DNA of 64,000 bases from Chryseobacterium foetidum (GCF_025457425.1 NZ_JAMXIA010000002.1:156361-220360); one strand, 5' to 3'. Shown: positions 8,885 through 18,037, counted from the first letter of the stretch. The notes: generated from the sequence alone by a model not told the origin. A program made the numbers and translations.

Positions 8885-9508
8885 ATGGAATTTAAAACTT
8901 TAAGAAATATAGAAAACAGTTTCAGACAGATCCGGTTATTTACGTTTGTTTTTGCCTTGTTATGCTTTGGAGTGGTTGGACTGGTGATCTTCAAATCTTA
9001 TCAATTTGCAGAAGAACAACGACAGAAGATCTATGTACTGGACAATGGAAAATCTCTGATGGTTGCGCTTTCTCAGGATATGTCGATCAACCGTCCTGTA
9101 GAAGCGAGAGAACATGTTAGGCGTTTTCACGAACTCTTCTTTACAATTGCTCCCGATAAAAATGCAATCGAGAGCAACGTCAAAAGAGCTTTCAACCTGG
9201 CTGACCAGTCTGCCTTCAATTACTACAAAGACCTATCTGAAAAAGGCTATTACAACCGAATTATTTCTGGAAATATCCAGCAAAGAATTGAAGTCGACAG
9301 TGTTGTAGCAAACTTCAACAATTATCCTTATCAAGTACAAACTTTTGCCCGTCAGTATATTATCAGATCCAGTAATCTGACCATCAGAAGTCTGATCACC
9401 AACTGCTCACTTGTAAACTCGGTAAGGTCGGACAGCAATCCCCAGGGATTTACTATTGAAAAATTTAATGTTGTCGAGAACAAAGATATTGAAACTGTTG
9501 AACGTTAA
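8885..9508 (+). CDS. traK: TraK, inner-membrane transfer protein (VirB8-like)
   Basis: The 207-residue protein has a cytoplasmic N-terminus and one membrane helix (about residues 20-37, FVFALLCFGVVGLVIF). A periplasmic domain follows with the EARE-HVRRFHELFF and YYKDLSEKGYYNRI segments conserved in TraK. Topology and size fit VirB8-type scaffold proteins. Confidence 0.9.
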   Translation: MEFKTLRNIENSFRQIRLFTFVFALLCFGVVGLVIFKSYQFAEEQRQKIYVLDNGKSLMVALSQDMSINRPVEAREHVRRFHELFFTIAPDKNAIESNVKRAFNLADQSAFNYYKDLSEKGYYNRIISGNIQQRIEVDSVVANFNNYPYQVQTFARQYIIRSSNLTIRSLITNCSLVNSVRSDSNPQGFTIEKFNVVENKDIETVER

Positions 9509-9519
9509 AATCAAAACCA

Positions 9520-9762
9520 ATGAAAAAGTTTAGACAAACAATCGATCAACAGGTTCTGAATGCAGAGCAGAAGTGGAAAGCATTGCCCGAGAAACGTCAA
9601 CGAATACTGACAAAAATCTTTTTTGCAGTTTACACTTTGGTCATTATGGCTGCGTTTATACAGATCTGGTGTAATGCGGCTCACAGCAAAGCAATTCCAA
9701 TCGGCAGTCACATCAGCAACATCCCTGTAGGAATCGACATCAATAAAAAAGTACCAAAATGA
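9520..9762 (+). CDS. traL: TraL-like small membrane protein (DUF3989)
   Basis: This 80-residue protein has a basic N-terminus and one membrane helix (about residues 30-47), ending in a short periplasmic part. It sits between traK and traM, where the DUF3989 TraL protein is found in CTnDOT-like elements. The stop overlaps the traM ATG by four bases. The assignment rests mainly on position and size. Confidence 0.7.
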   Translation: MKKFRQTIDQQVLNAEQKWKALPEKRQRILTKIFFAVYTLVIMAAFIQIWCNAAHSKAIPIGSHISNIPVGIDINKKVPK

Positions 9763-11090
9763 AAGATCAGAATACAACCCAGGTTAGGGTTACTGAAGGA
9801 AGTTCCGGATTTTCATCGAACAATGAACTTCATGAAACCAGAAAAGAACAGCTTGAAAAACTGAAGAAACCATTGATTTATTTTCTCATGGCTGTTGTCT
9901 GTGCAGGATGCCTGTATCTTATTTTTAAACCAAAAGAAAAAATAATAATTGAAGATGTCGGTTTTAATTCAGCAATTCCACAGGCAGCAGAAGATAAATT
10001 ACAGTCCGATAAGCAGAAAGCTTACGAACAGCAATTGCTTGAGCAGAAGAATGAAGAGAAAAAAAATGCTTTATCGACGCTTTCAGATTACTGGACAGAC
10101 CCTGTGACCTTGCCGAATGGAAATTCACAAAATGCAGGTGATCAATCTCAATTAAATCAAAGCGGAATATTATCAGGTGATCAGAATGCCGTCAACAGTT
10201 ATCGAAATGCGCAGCAGACTTTAGGCTCTTTTTACAGCAGGGATGATCAGGAAGTTCGTGAGCTGAAAAGAGAAATTAGCAGACTCAGGAATGAATCATC
10301 ACAAAAAGATTCGGCACCTGTTGGATCAACCATTAATGATCAGCTTGAACTGATGGAGAAATCTTATCAGATGGCTGCAAAGTATCTTCCAACGAACTCC
10401 GGCTCAGAGAAATCAGTAGAAAATAAAGTTCTTGAAAATCAGGATGAAGATAAGAAACTTCAAGTGACAGCTGCCTTGCCAGTAAGAAAAAGCATCATAT
10501 CCAGTCTGTACCGTGAAGTCAGTGACAGTGCTTTTCTAACAACTTTACATCGAAACAGTTTCAACGATCTGCAAAGCAGTAAGCAGGTAAATAATTTTTC
10601 CTATCCCAACAGTATTAAGGGGGTGATCCATGAAACAAAAACCATTACCGCAGAAAGTATAGTAAGCTTAAGGCTTTCACAGCCGATGCTTGTAGCAAAG
10701 ACCTTTATTCCGGCAGGCACTGTACTCAAAGCAACTGCAAAATTTCAGGGAGGAAGGTTGATGTTGAAAATTTCAACCATTGAGTACAATGGCAACATCC
10801 AGCAGGTTGAGATCAATGTGCATGATAACGACGGGCAGTCAGGACTTCATATTCCTTATTCTCCTGAACAAAATGCAGCAAATGAAATTTTGGGAAATAT
10901 GGGACAGACTTCAGGAACCAATATCATGATGACTCAATCCGCAGGACAGCAGATTGCGGCAGACTTGACAAAAGGTGTTGTTCAGGGAGTATCAGGATAT
11001 TTTCAAAAAAAGGTCAGACTTCCTAAAGTTACTGTAAAAGCCGGCCATCAGGTTTTTCTGGTCTCAACAAATAAAATAACATCAAAATAA
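9759..11090 (+). CDS. traM: TraM, VirB10-like core protein
   Basis: The 443-residue protein has a short cytoplasmic tail and one membrane helix (residues 40-58, IYFLMAVVCAGCLYLIF). A long Gln/Asn/Ser-rich linker with heptad-like charge follows. The C-terminal domain (from about residue 270) holds FIPAGTVLKATAKFQGGRL and the closing KVRLPKVTVKAGHQVFLV. This is the conjugative-transposon TraM domain, the counterpart of VirB10/TrbI. The long, variable linker is normal for the family. Confidence 0.92.
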   Translation: MKDQNTTQVRVTEGSSGFSSNNELHETRKEQLEKLKKPLIYFLMAVVCAGCLYLIFKPKEKIIIEDVGFNSAIPQAAEDKLQSDKQKAYEQQLLEQKNEEKKNALSTLSDYWTDPVTLPNGNSQNAGDQSQLNQSGILSGDQNAVNSYRNAQQTLGSFYSRDDQEVRELKREISRLRNESSQKDSAPVGSTINDQLELMEKSYQMAAKYLPTNSGSEKSVENKVLENQDEDKKLQVTAALPVRKSIISSLYREVSDSAFLTTLHRNSFNDLQSSKQVNNFSYPNSIKGVIHETKTITAESIVSLRLSQPMLVAKTFIPAGTVLKATAKFQGGRLMLKISTIEYNGNIQQVEINVHDNDGQSGLHIPYSPEQNAANEILGNMGQTSGTNIMMTQSAGQQIAADLTKGVVQGVSGYFQKKVRLPKVTVKAGHQVFLVSTNKITSK

Positions 11091-11095
11091 TTATA

Positions 11096-11995
11096 ATGAA
11101 GATTATACATACACCATGGATCATATTGATTCTATTGATATTTTTTACAAGCTCAACCAGAGCTCAGGAAATGCCACAATTTGCTTCACTGAATGAAGCA
11201 AGAATGGAACCTTATAAAATGGAAGTCACCTATAACAAGACAACCCATTTAATATTCCCTTCACCAATTCGGTATGTTGATTTGGGAAGCGAAAATCTTA
11301 TTGCCAACAAAGCAGAGGATGTTGGAAATGTTCTGCGAATTAAGGCAGGAATAAAAGATTTTGAAGAAGAAACGAATTTCTCAGTCATTACGCAGGATGG
11401 TAAATTTTACAGCTTTGATGTATTTTACAGTTCGTATCCGGACACTTTAAATTATGATCTTCTTAAACTGCAAAGACAGCATGAAAAAGAATATTCAACA
11501 GAAGTGTTATTAGAAGACCTTAAAGGAGAACCGGCTTCATTGACAGAGCTTTTGATGAAAACATTGCACGAAAATCCCAAAAGAACCATCAGGCATATCG
11601 GAAACAAAAGTTTCGGAATACATTTTCTGTTGGAATCTTTATATGTTCATGAAGGAAAATTTTATTTTATGTTCAATTTTAAGAATAAAAGCAACATTCC
11701 ATACAATATCGATTTTTTCAGCTTTAAGATTGTTGACAAGAAGAATTTGAAACGAACAGTTGTTCAGGATAAATTATTGACACCGGTTCGTGAGTATTTA
11801 ATCACTAAGACGATTAATCATCAATCCGATGAAAAGGCAGTTTATCTACTAGATCAGTTTACATTACTGGAAGATCAGATTCTGGAAATAGAAGTCTTTG
11901 AAAAAGAGGGTGGAAGGCATCAGAAAATACATGTTGAAAATGCTGACCTTATCAGTGCAAAACTTGTTGAGGATATTCATTTAAAATTTAAATAG
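11096..11995 (+). CDS. traN: TraN, VirB9-like periplasmic protein
   Basis: The 299-residue protein has a signal peptide (residues 1-23, ending STRAQ) and a beta-rich body including THLIFPSPIRYVDLGSENLI, the hallmark of TraN. It probably interacts with TraM in the core complex, as VirB9 does with VirB10. One base separates it from traO. Confidence 0.92.
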   Translation: MKIIHTPWIILILLIFFTSSTRAQEMPQFASLNEARMEPYKMEVTYNKTTHLIFPSPIRYVDLGSENLIANKAEDVGNVLRIKAGIKDFEEETNFSVITQDGKFYSFDVFYSSYPDTLNYDLLKLQRQHEKEYSTEVLLEDLKGEPASLTELLMKTLHENPKRTIRHIGNKSFGIHFLLESLYVHEGKFYFMFNFKNKSNIPYNIDFFSFKIVDKKNLKRTVVQDKLLTPVREYLITKTINHQSDEKAVYLLDQFTLLEDQILEIEVFEKEGGRHQKIHVENADLISAKLVEDIHLKFK

Positions 11996-11996
11996 A

Positions 11997-12551
11997 ATGA
12001 AAAGGTTTATCATAATTATAGTATTGCTCATCACAAACCATGCGATCAGCGCACAACGAATACTTCCCAAGCAGAAAGGTGTTGAAATCAATTCAGGAAT
12101 ATTAGTTTCAGAAAACTCAGATAATTATTTTATAAGTGCCGGTTTAATTGTTCATTCCAAAAAAGGAAATTATCTGCTTTATTCACTGGATTATTCCAGA
12201 GAGGAAATCCAATACCGTACCTGCAAAATACCCATGGAAACTATTACCGCAGAAGCAGGTTACAGTTTGAACATGATTGGTAACAGAAAGAAAAGTCTGA
12301 TGATTAATGCAACCATCTCAGCAATTGCCGGGTATGAGATAATCAACAGAGATGAAAGAATCTTATTCGATGGCTCAGTCATTATTAATGAATCTTCATT
12401 AGTATATGGAGCAGCCGGAAGGCTTACTGCAGAATTCTACCTTTCAGATCGCTTCACGCTAATTGCTTCGGGCAGAACAAAAATACTTTGGAATACATCG
12501 CAAAACCAGTTTACCCCTTCAGTGGGAATCGGACTAAGAATCAATTTATAG
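11997..12551 (+). CDS. traO: TraO, outer-membrane barrel-like transfer protein
   Basis: The 184-residue protein has a signal peptide ending ISAQ (residue 19) and then alternating hydrophobic strands. It ends FTPSVGIGLRINL, typical of a small outer-membrane beta-barrel. It is the conserved TraO position after traN. Its exact role in transfer is not known. Confidence 0.88.
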   Translation: MKRFIIIIVLLITNHAISAQRILPKQKGVEINSGILVSENSDNYFISAGLIVHSKKGNYLLYSLDYSREEIQYRTCKIPMETITAEAGYSLNMIGNRKKSLMINATISAIAGYEIINRDERILFDGSVIINESSLVYGAAGRLTAEFYLSDRFTLIASGRTKILWNTSQNQFTPSVGIGLRINL

Positions 12552-12565
12552 AATAATCAAACATT

Positions 12566-13012
12566 ATGAAGAATTTTATCTGCAAAGCGAAACGCTTTTT
12601 ACCTGTTTTCCTAATAATTCCCATTCTGACTTTTACAGAAATAATCCTTTCATCATGTATCAACGATGAATTAGAAATTAAGCAGAACTTTCCATTTGAT
12701 ATTTCAGTCATGCCTGTTCCTAAAAATATAGCAAAGGATGAAACAGTGGAAATCAGACTTAAAATACACCCTTCCGGCGATTTTACTGAAACCACATACT
12801 ACTTGAGGTACTTTCAGTTTGACGGATCCGGAACACTGAAGTATTATGATGATGCACCCTATCTACCCAATGATTCGTATGAGCTCAGTCAGAAAGAGTT
12901 TCGCCTGTATTACACATCGTCATCTACGGTGTCACAGAAATTTAAAATATGGATAACGGATAGTTTCGGAAATGAGAAAGAGATCGAATTTGAATTCGGT
13001 AACAAGGATTAA
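12566..13012 (+). CDS. traQ: TraQ (DUF3872) lipoprotein, last gene of the tra operon
   Basis: The 148-residue product has a signal sequence with lipobox ILSSC (Cys 31) and the DUF3872 body (FPFDISVMPVPK, then FRLYYTSSSTVSQKFKIWITD). In CTnDOT the traP primase lies between traO and traQ; here it is missing. A strong terminator follows, which ends the transfer module. Confidence 0.88.
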   Translation: MKNFICKAKRFLPVFLIIPILTFTEIILSSCINDELEIKQNFPFDISVMPVPKNIAKDETVEIRLKIHPSGDFTETTYYLRYFQFDGSGTLKYYDDAPYLPNDSYELSQKEFRLYYTSSSTVSQKFKIWITDSFGNEKEIEFEFGNKD

Positions 13013-13018
13013 TAAACC

Positions 13019-13055
13019 AATTCCCATTTTTAATAATGGGAATTGATTTTTTTTT
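13019..13055 (+). terminator. Intrinsic terminator after traQ
   Basis: AATTCCCATT (13019-13028) pairs perfectly with AATGGGAATT (13035-13044) and is followed by a long T run. Confidence 0.9.
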
Positions 13056-13250
13056 ATAAGTTTATATAATTAATCTTTTTATGCAATTTTCAATTAGCTG
13101 CACTTTCATAATCTTTGAACTTTAAAATCCAATTGTTGCCTAATGGGGTTGACAATTTAATATTTATGTATATCCTAAAATTGTGTTCTCAGTAAGGACG
13201 CAGTTAAATCGAAATCATTATTTTTTTCAAATATGTTATAAAAAGTTCTT

Positions 13251-13519
13251 TTATTCTTCCACCTTCATTTTTTCAATTGAAGCTCTAAAAAAATCAGCAC
13301 TACAGATACCTAGTACGGAAGCATCCGGAATAAACTTTACTGCATCTTTTTCTACTTTTGTAAAATCTACGATCTCATTTTTTGGATGAGTAGATTTATG
13401 AGCTGATTCTTTGATATTTCTTCTTCAAACCAGTTGCCGGTATTCTGAGCTTTTAAAGAAGATGATTCAAATCCAGAGGAACTCCCTCCTGATGTAAAAT
13501 TCCAAGTCAAACCAATCAT
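13251..13519 (-). pseudogene. Frameshifted remnant, possibly the end of an outer-membrane protein
   Basis: Two coding-like pieces join if one frameshift is allowed near 13410. The first begins MIGLTWNFTSGGSSSGF and runs to GNWFEEEISK; the second runs from NIKESAHKSTHP to SADFFRASIEKMKVEE, then stop. The first piece resembles the last beta-strand of a Bacteroidota outer-membrane barrel. No complete gene is present, and the identity is a guess from composition. Confidence 0.3.
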
Positions 13520-13559
13520 GTCCTTTTACTCTGTTTTTCCATTTCTTAACAGTTACATG

Positions 13560-14149
13560 TAATTTTTAATCCCTTAAATCGGAAATTATCCGATTTATGA
13601 CATCAAATTTAACATTAGAACCAAATTGTCTACAGTACTATAAAATTGAATTTACCGATAACATTTTACAAATCTTATTTAAGAAATCTTCATTCTAGTG
13701 AGATGTTTGAGGAATCGGTTTTTTGATCTTTCTTGCCTGCGCATAAAGTCTTTTAAAAAATTTCTTTTTTCGTGCGACAATACTCCAGGCATAGGGTGAC
13801 TGCTTTAATAGGCATGGATGCCTTAGGAATTATGCCAAAACAACCTTTGTAAGAATACATCGCAGCAGATATGACAGACAACGTTGAGAAATTTTACGAG
13901 CCGAGGAAGAAAAATCATACAGTTATTTATAAAATTTCAAACAGTTCCTGAGACTTTATAATCAACTGGAAGACAAGTTTAAATTATATATCGTAAAAAC
14001 GGGATAATGTTTCCGTCCAACTCAAAGTTTCTGATTCACTTTGGATAATGTCTCCGTATCACTAATTCTAAATCTACAAATTATAAAATTTATTGAAATA
14101 TATAAATTAATGTATGCTTATACTGTTTTTATTTATTTCAAAAATTATT
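13560..14149. other. Degenerate region without an intact gene
   Basis: About 590 bases with short plus-strand coding-like patches (for example MTDNVEKFYEPRKKNHTV, from 13870) broken by stops and shifts. It also holds a loose look-alike of the 15-bp repeat (AATCGGTTTTTTGATC, near 13716). It is most likely debris of former genes. Confidence 0.35.
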
Positions 14150-15043
14150 TCACTTTAAGACCCATTCTCCGAAGGTATTTGAAAAGTAACCAGCTTCTCT
14201 TTCAAACCGATTGTCATAATAGAAATGTGTATTTCGATTCTCCAATGAGTAAAGAAGCAAGTAAGGTAAATGTCTGAAATCATAGTAAATGTACTTGTTT
14301 ATTTTACTCATCGTTTCGCTTTTTGAATTAACAAAATTTATAGGTTTTGTGAAAAAAGTATCTAACTGTGAGAAGTCATTTTGCTGAAAAATATGAGTAA
14401 TCTCATGAGCGACTATTGCAAATTCATTTTTGTAGGGGTCGTGTAAGACAATGTTTGCAGGAAACGCGACAGCACTGGAATTGGTAGCTATAAACTGCTC
14501 TGAATTGCTTGAAAAAATAAACTCACCTGTTTTCAGAGATTTTCCCCATTCAAATTTTGTCTGAGAAGCTACGCCGATGGTATAAACCAATGCGACAGGC
14601 ATAATTTTGTAATAAATCTTAAATTTATCTGTCGTATCAAATTCTATCCTGTTAAATCCAATATTAAGATGCCATTTTTCCCAGAAATCTCTGTTCATTG
14701 AGGCGTTCTCTTTAATAGAGACTCCGCCGGCATTTACAAGTTTTGCAGCCCATAACAGTTTGTAATCATTATTATTAACTGCGGTTCTGATCAATCTCTT
14801 ACTTTCAAAAGTCACATAACCACCCAAAGCGCCCTGATATACTCCTTTAAATAACACCTTATCAAATTTTTGCTCGGGCTTCTTATTAATTAAAGCACCA
14901 ATTCCCCCAATTACAGCTCCAATGCTGATATTATAGAAAAACTCCTTAGTGTCTGAAGTTTTTACGGCCTGAGAATTATAATTATTGAAAGGAAATAACA
15001 GTGTTAAAGCAAAACTCAGTTTCAGTAAATTTTTATTGCTCAT
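14150..15043 (-). CDS. Secreted protein with an HEITH motif, function unknown
   Basis: The 297-residue protein has an N-terminal signal (MSNKNLLKLSFALTLLFPF). A Gly-rich hydrophobic stretch follows (SIGAVIGGIGALI, residues 40-52), and the C-terminal third contains FAIVAHEITHIFQQND. HExxH is the zinc-binding core of many metallopeptidases; no third ligand could be assigned with certainty, so catalysis is unproven. It reads on the minus strand and is separated from the next gene by 132 bases. It is not recognised as a named family. Confidence 0.65.
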   Translation of the reverse strand: MSNKNLLKLSFALTLLFPFNNYNSQAVKTSDTKEFFYNISIGAVIGGIGALINKKPEQKFDKVLFKGVYQGALGGYVTFESKRLIRTAVNNNDYKLLWAAKLVNAGGVSIKENASMNRDFWEKWHLNIGFNRIEFDTTDKFKIYYKIMPVALVYTIGVASQTKFEWGKSLKTGEFIFSSNSEQFIATNSSAVAFPANIVLHDPYKNEFAIVAHEITHIFQQNDFSQLDTFFTKPINFVNSKSETMSKINKYIYYDFRHLPYLLLYSLENRNTHFYYDNRFEREAGYFSNTFGEWVLK

Positions 15044-15175
15044 TGCTCATTTTGATACAGAAGTTCTGTTTTTTGATATTTGAAAATATTTTATGGTAGG
15101 TTTTAAGCTCAAAATTAAAATTGGCGAGAATAAAACTATGAGATTTAATTTTGAATCTATGATGAACAATTTGGA

Positions 15176-16018
15176 TTATTCTACTTTTTCCAGTTCCAGA
15201 ATGGTTTTGGCTTTGTCAATGTTGGTGTATTCAAGTTTTACAAAACCAAATTTTGGATTAAAATAAGAAATAAGCTCAGTATCTCCAATTCTGCTTTTTG
15301 CTTTTGCATGAACAACATAACATTCTAAATTTCCAAGCTTCATTGAAATACTTTTCTTGCCTGTAATCTCATAAATGTAATGATTTTCGATTTCACCTTT
15401 CCATTCCAACCATCTTTTGTCTGACCAATGGTCGCCAATTTCCAGACTCCAGATCCATTTTGTTCCAACTTGATAAGGTGCTTTGATGTATGGAAAAGGA
15501 TTTAATTCTAAAATTTCGAAAAAATTACTTCTGGGTGGGTGAATCCAGACATTTTTTTCATTCTCAACAGCTCCTGTCATTTCCATTGTAAGAAATTTAC
15601 CATTATTCATCAGGTATTCATAGCCTATAGCTGTTTGATTATAATCCGGAAGATTAGTTGCAAAAGGATTTCCAGAGTTAGGTTTTAAAATTAAATATTT
15701 TACGGTTTCGTTGTCCTGCTGGTCAATATTCACAAAATCCCAATCGGCAATACTGTAACCATCCGGCTGTAGAATTTCTTTACCTTTTTTGATCAGAAAT
15801 TTTTCTCCCTTTGCATTTTGGTAAAAATAAGAATACGTGAATTTTTTCCCGATAGTATAAATAATATTATTGCTGTTGTAATTTTCATCATACGACTTAC
15901 TTGTGACAGGTTTCTCAACTATAATTCCATCGTCATCAACAACGTATTTTTCTGAATTCGTCTGTGCGAAAAATGAAGTATTCAATACAACGAGAGACAA
16001 TATTTTTAGAGATTTCAT
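15176..16018 (-). CDS. Secreted hypothetical protein
   Basis: The 280-residue protein has a signal peptide (MKSLKILSLVVLNTSFFAQT) and no membrane helices. It is rich in Trp, Tyr and Lys (for example GTKWIWSLEIGDHWSDKRWL) and looks beta-structured. It resembles exported proteins of unknown function common in Flavobacteriia. No domain was recognised, and the neighbours give no function. Confidence 0.6.
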   Translation of the reverse strand: MKSLKILSLVVLNTSFFAQTNSEKYVVDDDGIIVEKPVTSKSYDENYNSNNIIYTIGKKFTYSYFYQNAKGEKFLIKKGKEILQPDGYSIADWDFVNIDQQDNETVKYLILKPNSGNPFATNLPDYNQTAIGYEYLMNNGKFLTMEMTGAVENEKNVWIHPPRSNFFEILELNPFPYIKAPYQVGTKWIWSLEIGDHWSDKRWLEWKGEIENHYIYEITGKKSISMKLGNLECYVVHAKAKSRIGDTELISYFNPKFGFVKLEYTNIDKAKTILELEKVE

Positions 16019-16213
16019 TTTGTAATTTTTATACTGTTGAAAGCTTTCAAATATACTTAGTTTTTGAATGTGGAAGAGTTTTATTTCATATAATAATGAT
16101 ATTGCATGAGATTTTATTTTAGATTAATAAGTCTGATATACCATATTTACTTTCTTAAATAATAACCACAAACTTCCTGATTAATTTTCATACTCTAACT
16201 AAATTTGAATCTC

Positions 16214-16244
16214 TTGAGCCGATTAAATTTGTTAATCGGCTCAA
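16214..16244. promoter_or_regulatory. Perfect 13-bp inverted repeat upstream of fic
   Basis: TTGAGCCGATTAA (16214-16226) and TTAATCGGCTCAA (16232-16244) flank five bases and are followed by TTTTTC. A further half-site, ATTCGGCTCA, ends three bases before the fic ATG at 16290. The repeated GAGCCGA/TCGGCTC word suggests an operator for autoregulation; a terminator is also possible. Confidence 0.6.
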
Positions 16245-16289
16245 TTTTTCAATATAATTGAGCTAAATAAACTTAATATTCGGCTCATC

Positions 16290-17255
16290 ATGTATATTTG
16301 GCAAGAAAAAAACTTTCCTGATTTCAGTTTTGATAAGGATAAACTCATTTCCGGTATCGAAAATTTCACTTTGCAACTGGGCGTTGCCAATGGTTTTGTA
16401 ATGGGGTTTTCCAAAGAAATGAAGCAGGAAATCTTTACAGAAATCATGTTGTCTGAAGCTTTAAAAACCTCGGAAATCGAAGGCGAATATTTTAGCCGGG
16501 AAGATGTAATGTCTTCATTAAAAGTAAATCTGGAGCTCAAAGATTACCAGATCAAAAGTAAAAACTGGAAAACTGATGCCATTGCAAAGCTGATGATTGA
16601 AGTTCAGAATTCTTACTCGAAAAAACTTACTGAAGATCTTCTCTTAAACTGGCATCAAATCTTACTGGAGAATGAAAAGAATATTAACTCCGGATTATTC
16701 AGAAGCGGCAGCGAACCGATGCAGGTCGTATCCGGACGTTTTGGAGATTTTACAGTTCACTATGAAGCACCGCCTTCGAAAGATTTGCCAGAATTAATTC
16801 ATCAGTTTATCGACTGGTATCAAAAATTCTCTGCAAGAGAATTAGGTAAAGTGGGGGAGGCCATGATTTTTTCTGCTATCGTGCATTTGTCTTTTGAAAC
16901 TTTACATCCGTTTGAGGACGGTAACGGAAGAATCGGTCGTGCCCTGGCTGAAAAATCGCTGGCTGAAAGGTTGGAAATGCCTGTTTTCATAAGTTTATCA
17001 AAAGCAATTGAAAAAGATAAGAACAGATATTATTCTGAGCTTAAAAAAGCCCAGCGTAATTCTCACATAACGGACTGGATTTATTATTTTTTAGGCATAT
17101 TAAACGAAGCTTTGCTTGACTCTCAAAATGTAGTTTTATTCACGATGAAAAAAGTGAATTTCTTTAATCGCTTTAAAGAGATGCTGAACGAAAGAGAACT
17201 GAAAGCCATCAATAAAATGCTGGAGCAGGGTATGGGTGGCTTCAAAGGGGAATGA
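16290..17255 (+). CDS. Fic family AMP-transferase, C-terminus split off by a frameshift
   Basis: The 321-residue product has a DUF4172-like N-terminal part, then the complete Fic core HPFEDGNGRIGRAL (residues about 209-222). This includes the catalytic His and the phosphate loop for nucleotide transfer to a protein hydroxyl. TSEIEGE near residue 59 fits the inhibitory (S/T)xxxE(G/N) motif, placing it with self-inhibited class II Fic proteins. The frame ends at TGA 17253-17255, just after a GGGG run. In the -1 frame the expected winged-helix tail continues (next feature). One lost G explains the break; the Fic core itself is intact and may still be active. Confidence 0.85.
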   Translation: MYIWQEKNFPDFSFDKDKLISGIENFTLQLGVANGFVMGFSKEMKQEIFTEIMLSEALKTSEIEGEYFSREDVMSSLKVNLELKDYQIKSKNWKTDAIAKLMIEVQNSYSKKLTEDLLLNWHQILLENEKNINSGLFRSGSEPMQVVSGRFGDFTVHYEAPPSKDLPELIHQFIDWYQKFSARELGKVGEAMIFSAIVHLSFETLHPFEDGNGRIGRALAEKSLAERLEMPVFISLSKAIEKDKNRYYSELKKAQRNSHITDWIYYFLGILNEALLDSQNVVLFTMKKVNFFNRFKEMLNERELKAINKMLEQGMGGFKGE

Positions 17256-17398
17256 CAGCAAAGAAATATATATCCATTAATAAGACGTCAAAGGCAACTG
17301 CAACGAGAGATCTACAACATCTAGCAGATATTAATGCTTTTAGAAAAACAGGTGGTGGACGTTCGGTGATTTATCAGGTAAATCTGGAAGATTTTTGA
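17252..17398 (+). CDS. Detached winged-helix tail of the Fic protein
   Basis: The 48 codons starting MTAKKYISINKTSKATATRD and ending VIYQVNLEDF are the usual C-terminal helix-turn-helix of DUF4172 Fic proteins. The ATG overlaps the fic stop (ATGA). If one G is restored at 17247-17250, the join reads FKGGMTAKKYIS, as in intact relatives. It could be translated separately by coupling, or be silent. Confidence 0.65.
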   Translation: MTAKKYISINKTSKATATRDLQHLADINAFRKTGGGRSVIYQVNLEDF

Positions 17399-17412
17399 TA
17401 TCATAACTCATT

Positions 17413-17439
17413 ATTTGTGCAAGCTTACCTTGCACAAAT
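17413..17439. terminator. Hairpin after the fic gene
   Basis: ATTTGTGCAAG (17413-17423) pairs with CTTGCACAAAT (17429-17439) around a five-base loop. An eight-T run follows only after a short gap, so this is a probable rather than certain terminator. Confidence 0.6.
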
Positions 17440-17597
17440 ATTTCATAATTTTTTTTGAGAATTGGGTCGGCAATTAGATAAAAGTATTTAATAATTATTT
17501 TACTGAAAGTTCAAATAGTTATAACTGGTTTTAAAAAACTTCTACAATAAAATTAATTTTTTTTAAAAGTTCAGTTTCGATATTTTAAAAAGTAAAC

Positions 17598-17612
17598 ATC
17601 GTTTTTTGAGAT
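17598..17612 (+). repeat. 15-bp motif copy A
   Basis: ATCGTTTTTTGAGAT, one of eight same-direction copies in the window. It lies 35 bases beyond the 3' end of the minus-strand gene 17648-18037. Confidence 0.7.
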
Positions 17613-17647
17613 AATAAGAAAAGTTTAAGTTGTAGTAATTTCATTTC

Positions 17648-18037
17648 TTAAAAATCAGAATTTTTAATTTTGTTAAAAATAAATTTTTTCTTATTTTTTA
17701 TAAGCAATAATGTATCTCCCTTGATTTTTTTTATAATTTTGAAAGGTAAATGTACTTCCCTCCAATAAATAGGAAAACTGTCATTTTGTAAACTTCCCGG
17801 GATAAGAAATTTTCTCTCCTCTAAATCTTTACTGTAATAAACAAAATTGTATTGATCATTAATGTAATCTTTTTGGTTTATAGTAAAACTATGTCCGATA
17901 TTAAACATACCCTCACCTGAAGTTGATGTATTAAATTCATAATCATCAAAATCTCTAACAGTTGCCATTTTTTTATCGCAACTCAATATTGTAAAACAAT
18001 ATATTATTAATACAAACTTTAAATAACAATACTTCAT
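17648..18037 (-). CDS. Small lipoprotein, unknown function
   Basis: The 129-residue protein has a signal sequence and lipobox TILSC (Cys 20), so it is likely anchored in a membrane facing the periplasm. The body is basic with many Asn and Lys, ends KKFIFNKIKNSDF, and has no recognised domain. It is the only intact gene between motif copies A (17598) and B/C (18135, 18220), so it may be the content of one module. Confidence 0.6.
   Translation of the reverse strand: MKYCYLKFVLIIYCFTILSCDKKMATVRDFDDYEFNTSTSGEGMFNIGHSFTINQKDYINDQYNFVYYSKDLEERKFLIPGSLQNDSFPIYWREVHLPFKIIKKIKGDTLLLIKNKKKFIFNKIKNSDF

Noticed and set aside
17244..17255. Programmed -1 frameshift in fic
   Set aside because: AAAGGGGAA does not form a proper X XXY YYZ slippery site in the reading frame, and no downstream pairing was seen; a lost G is simpler.
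17449..17460. TTTTTTTTGAGA after fic, and TTTTTTTGAG near 22999
   Set aside because: They resemble the 15-bp motif only in the T run and GAG; the ATCG start is missing, so they were not counted.
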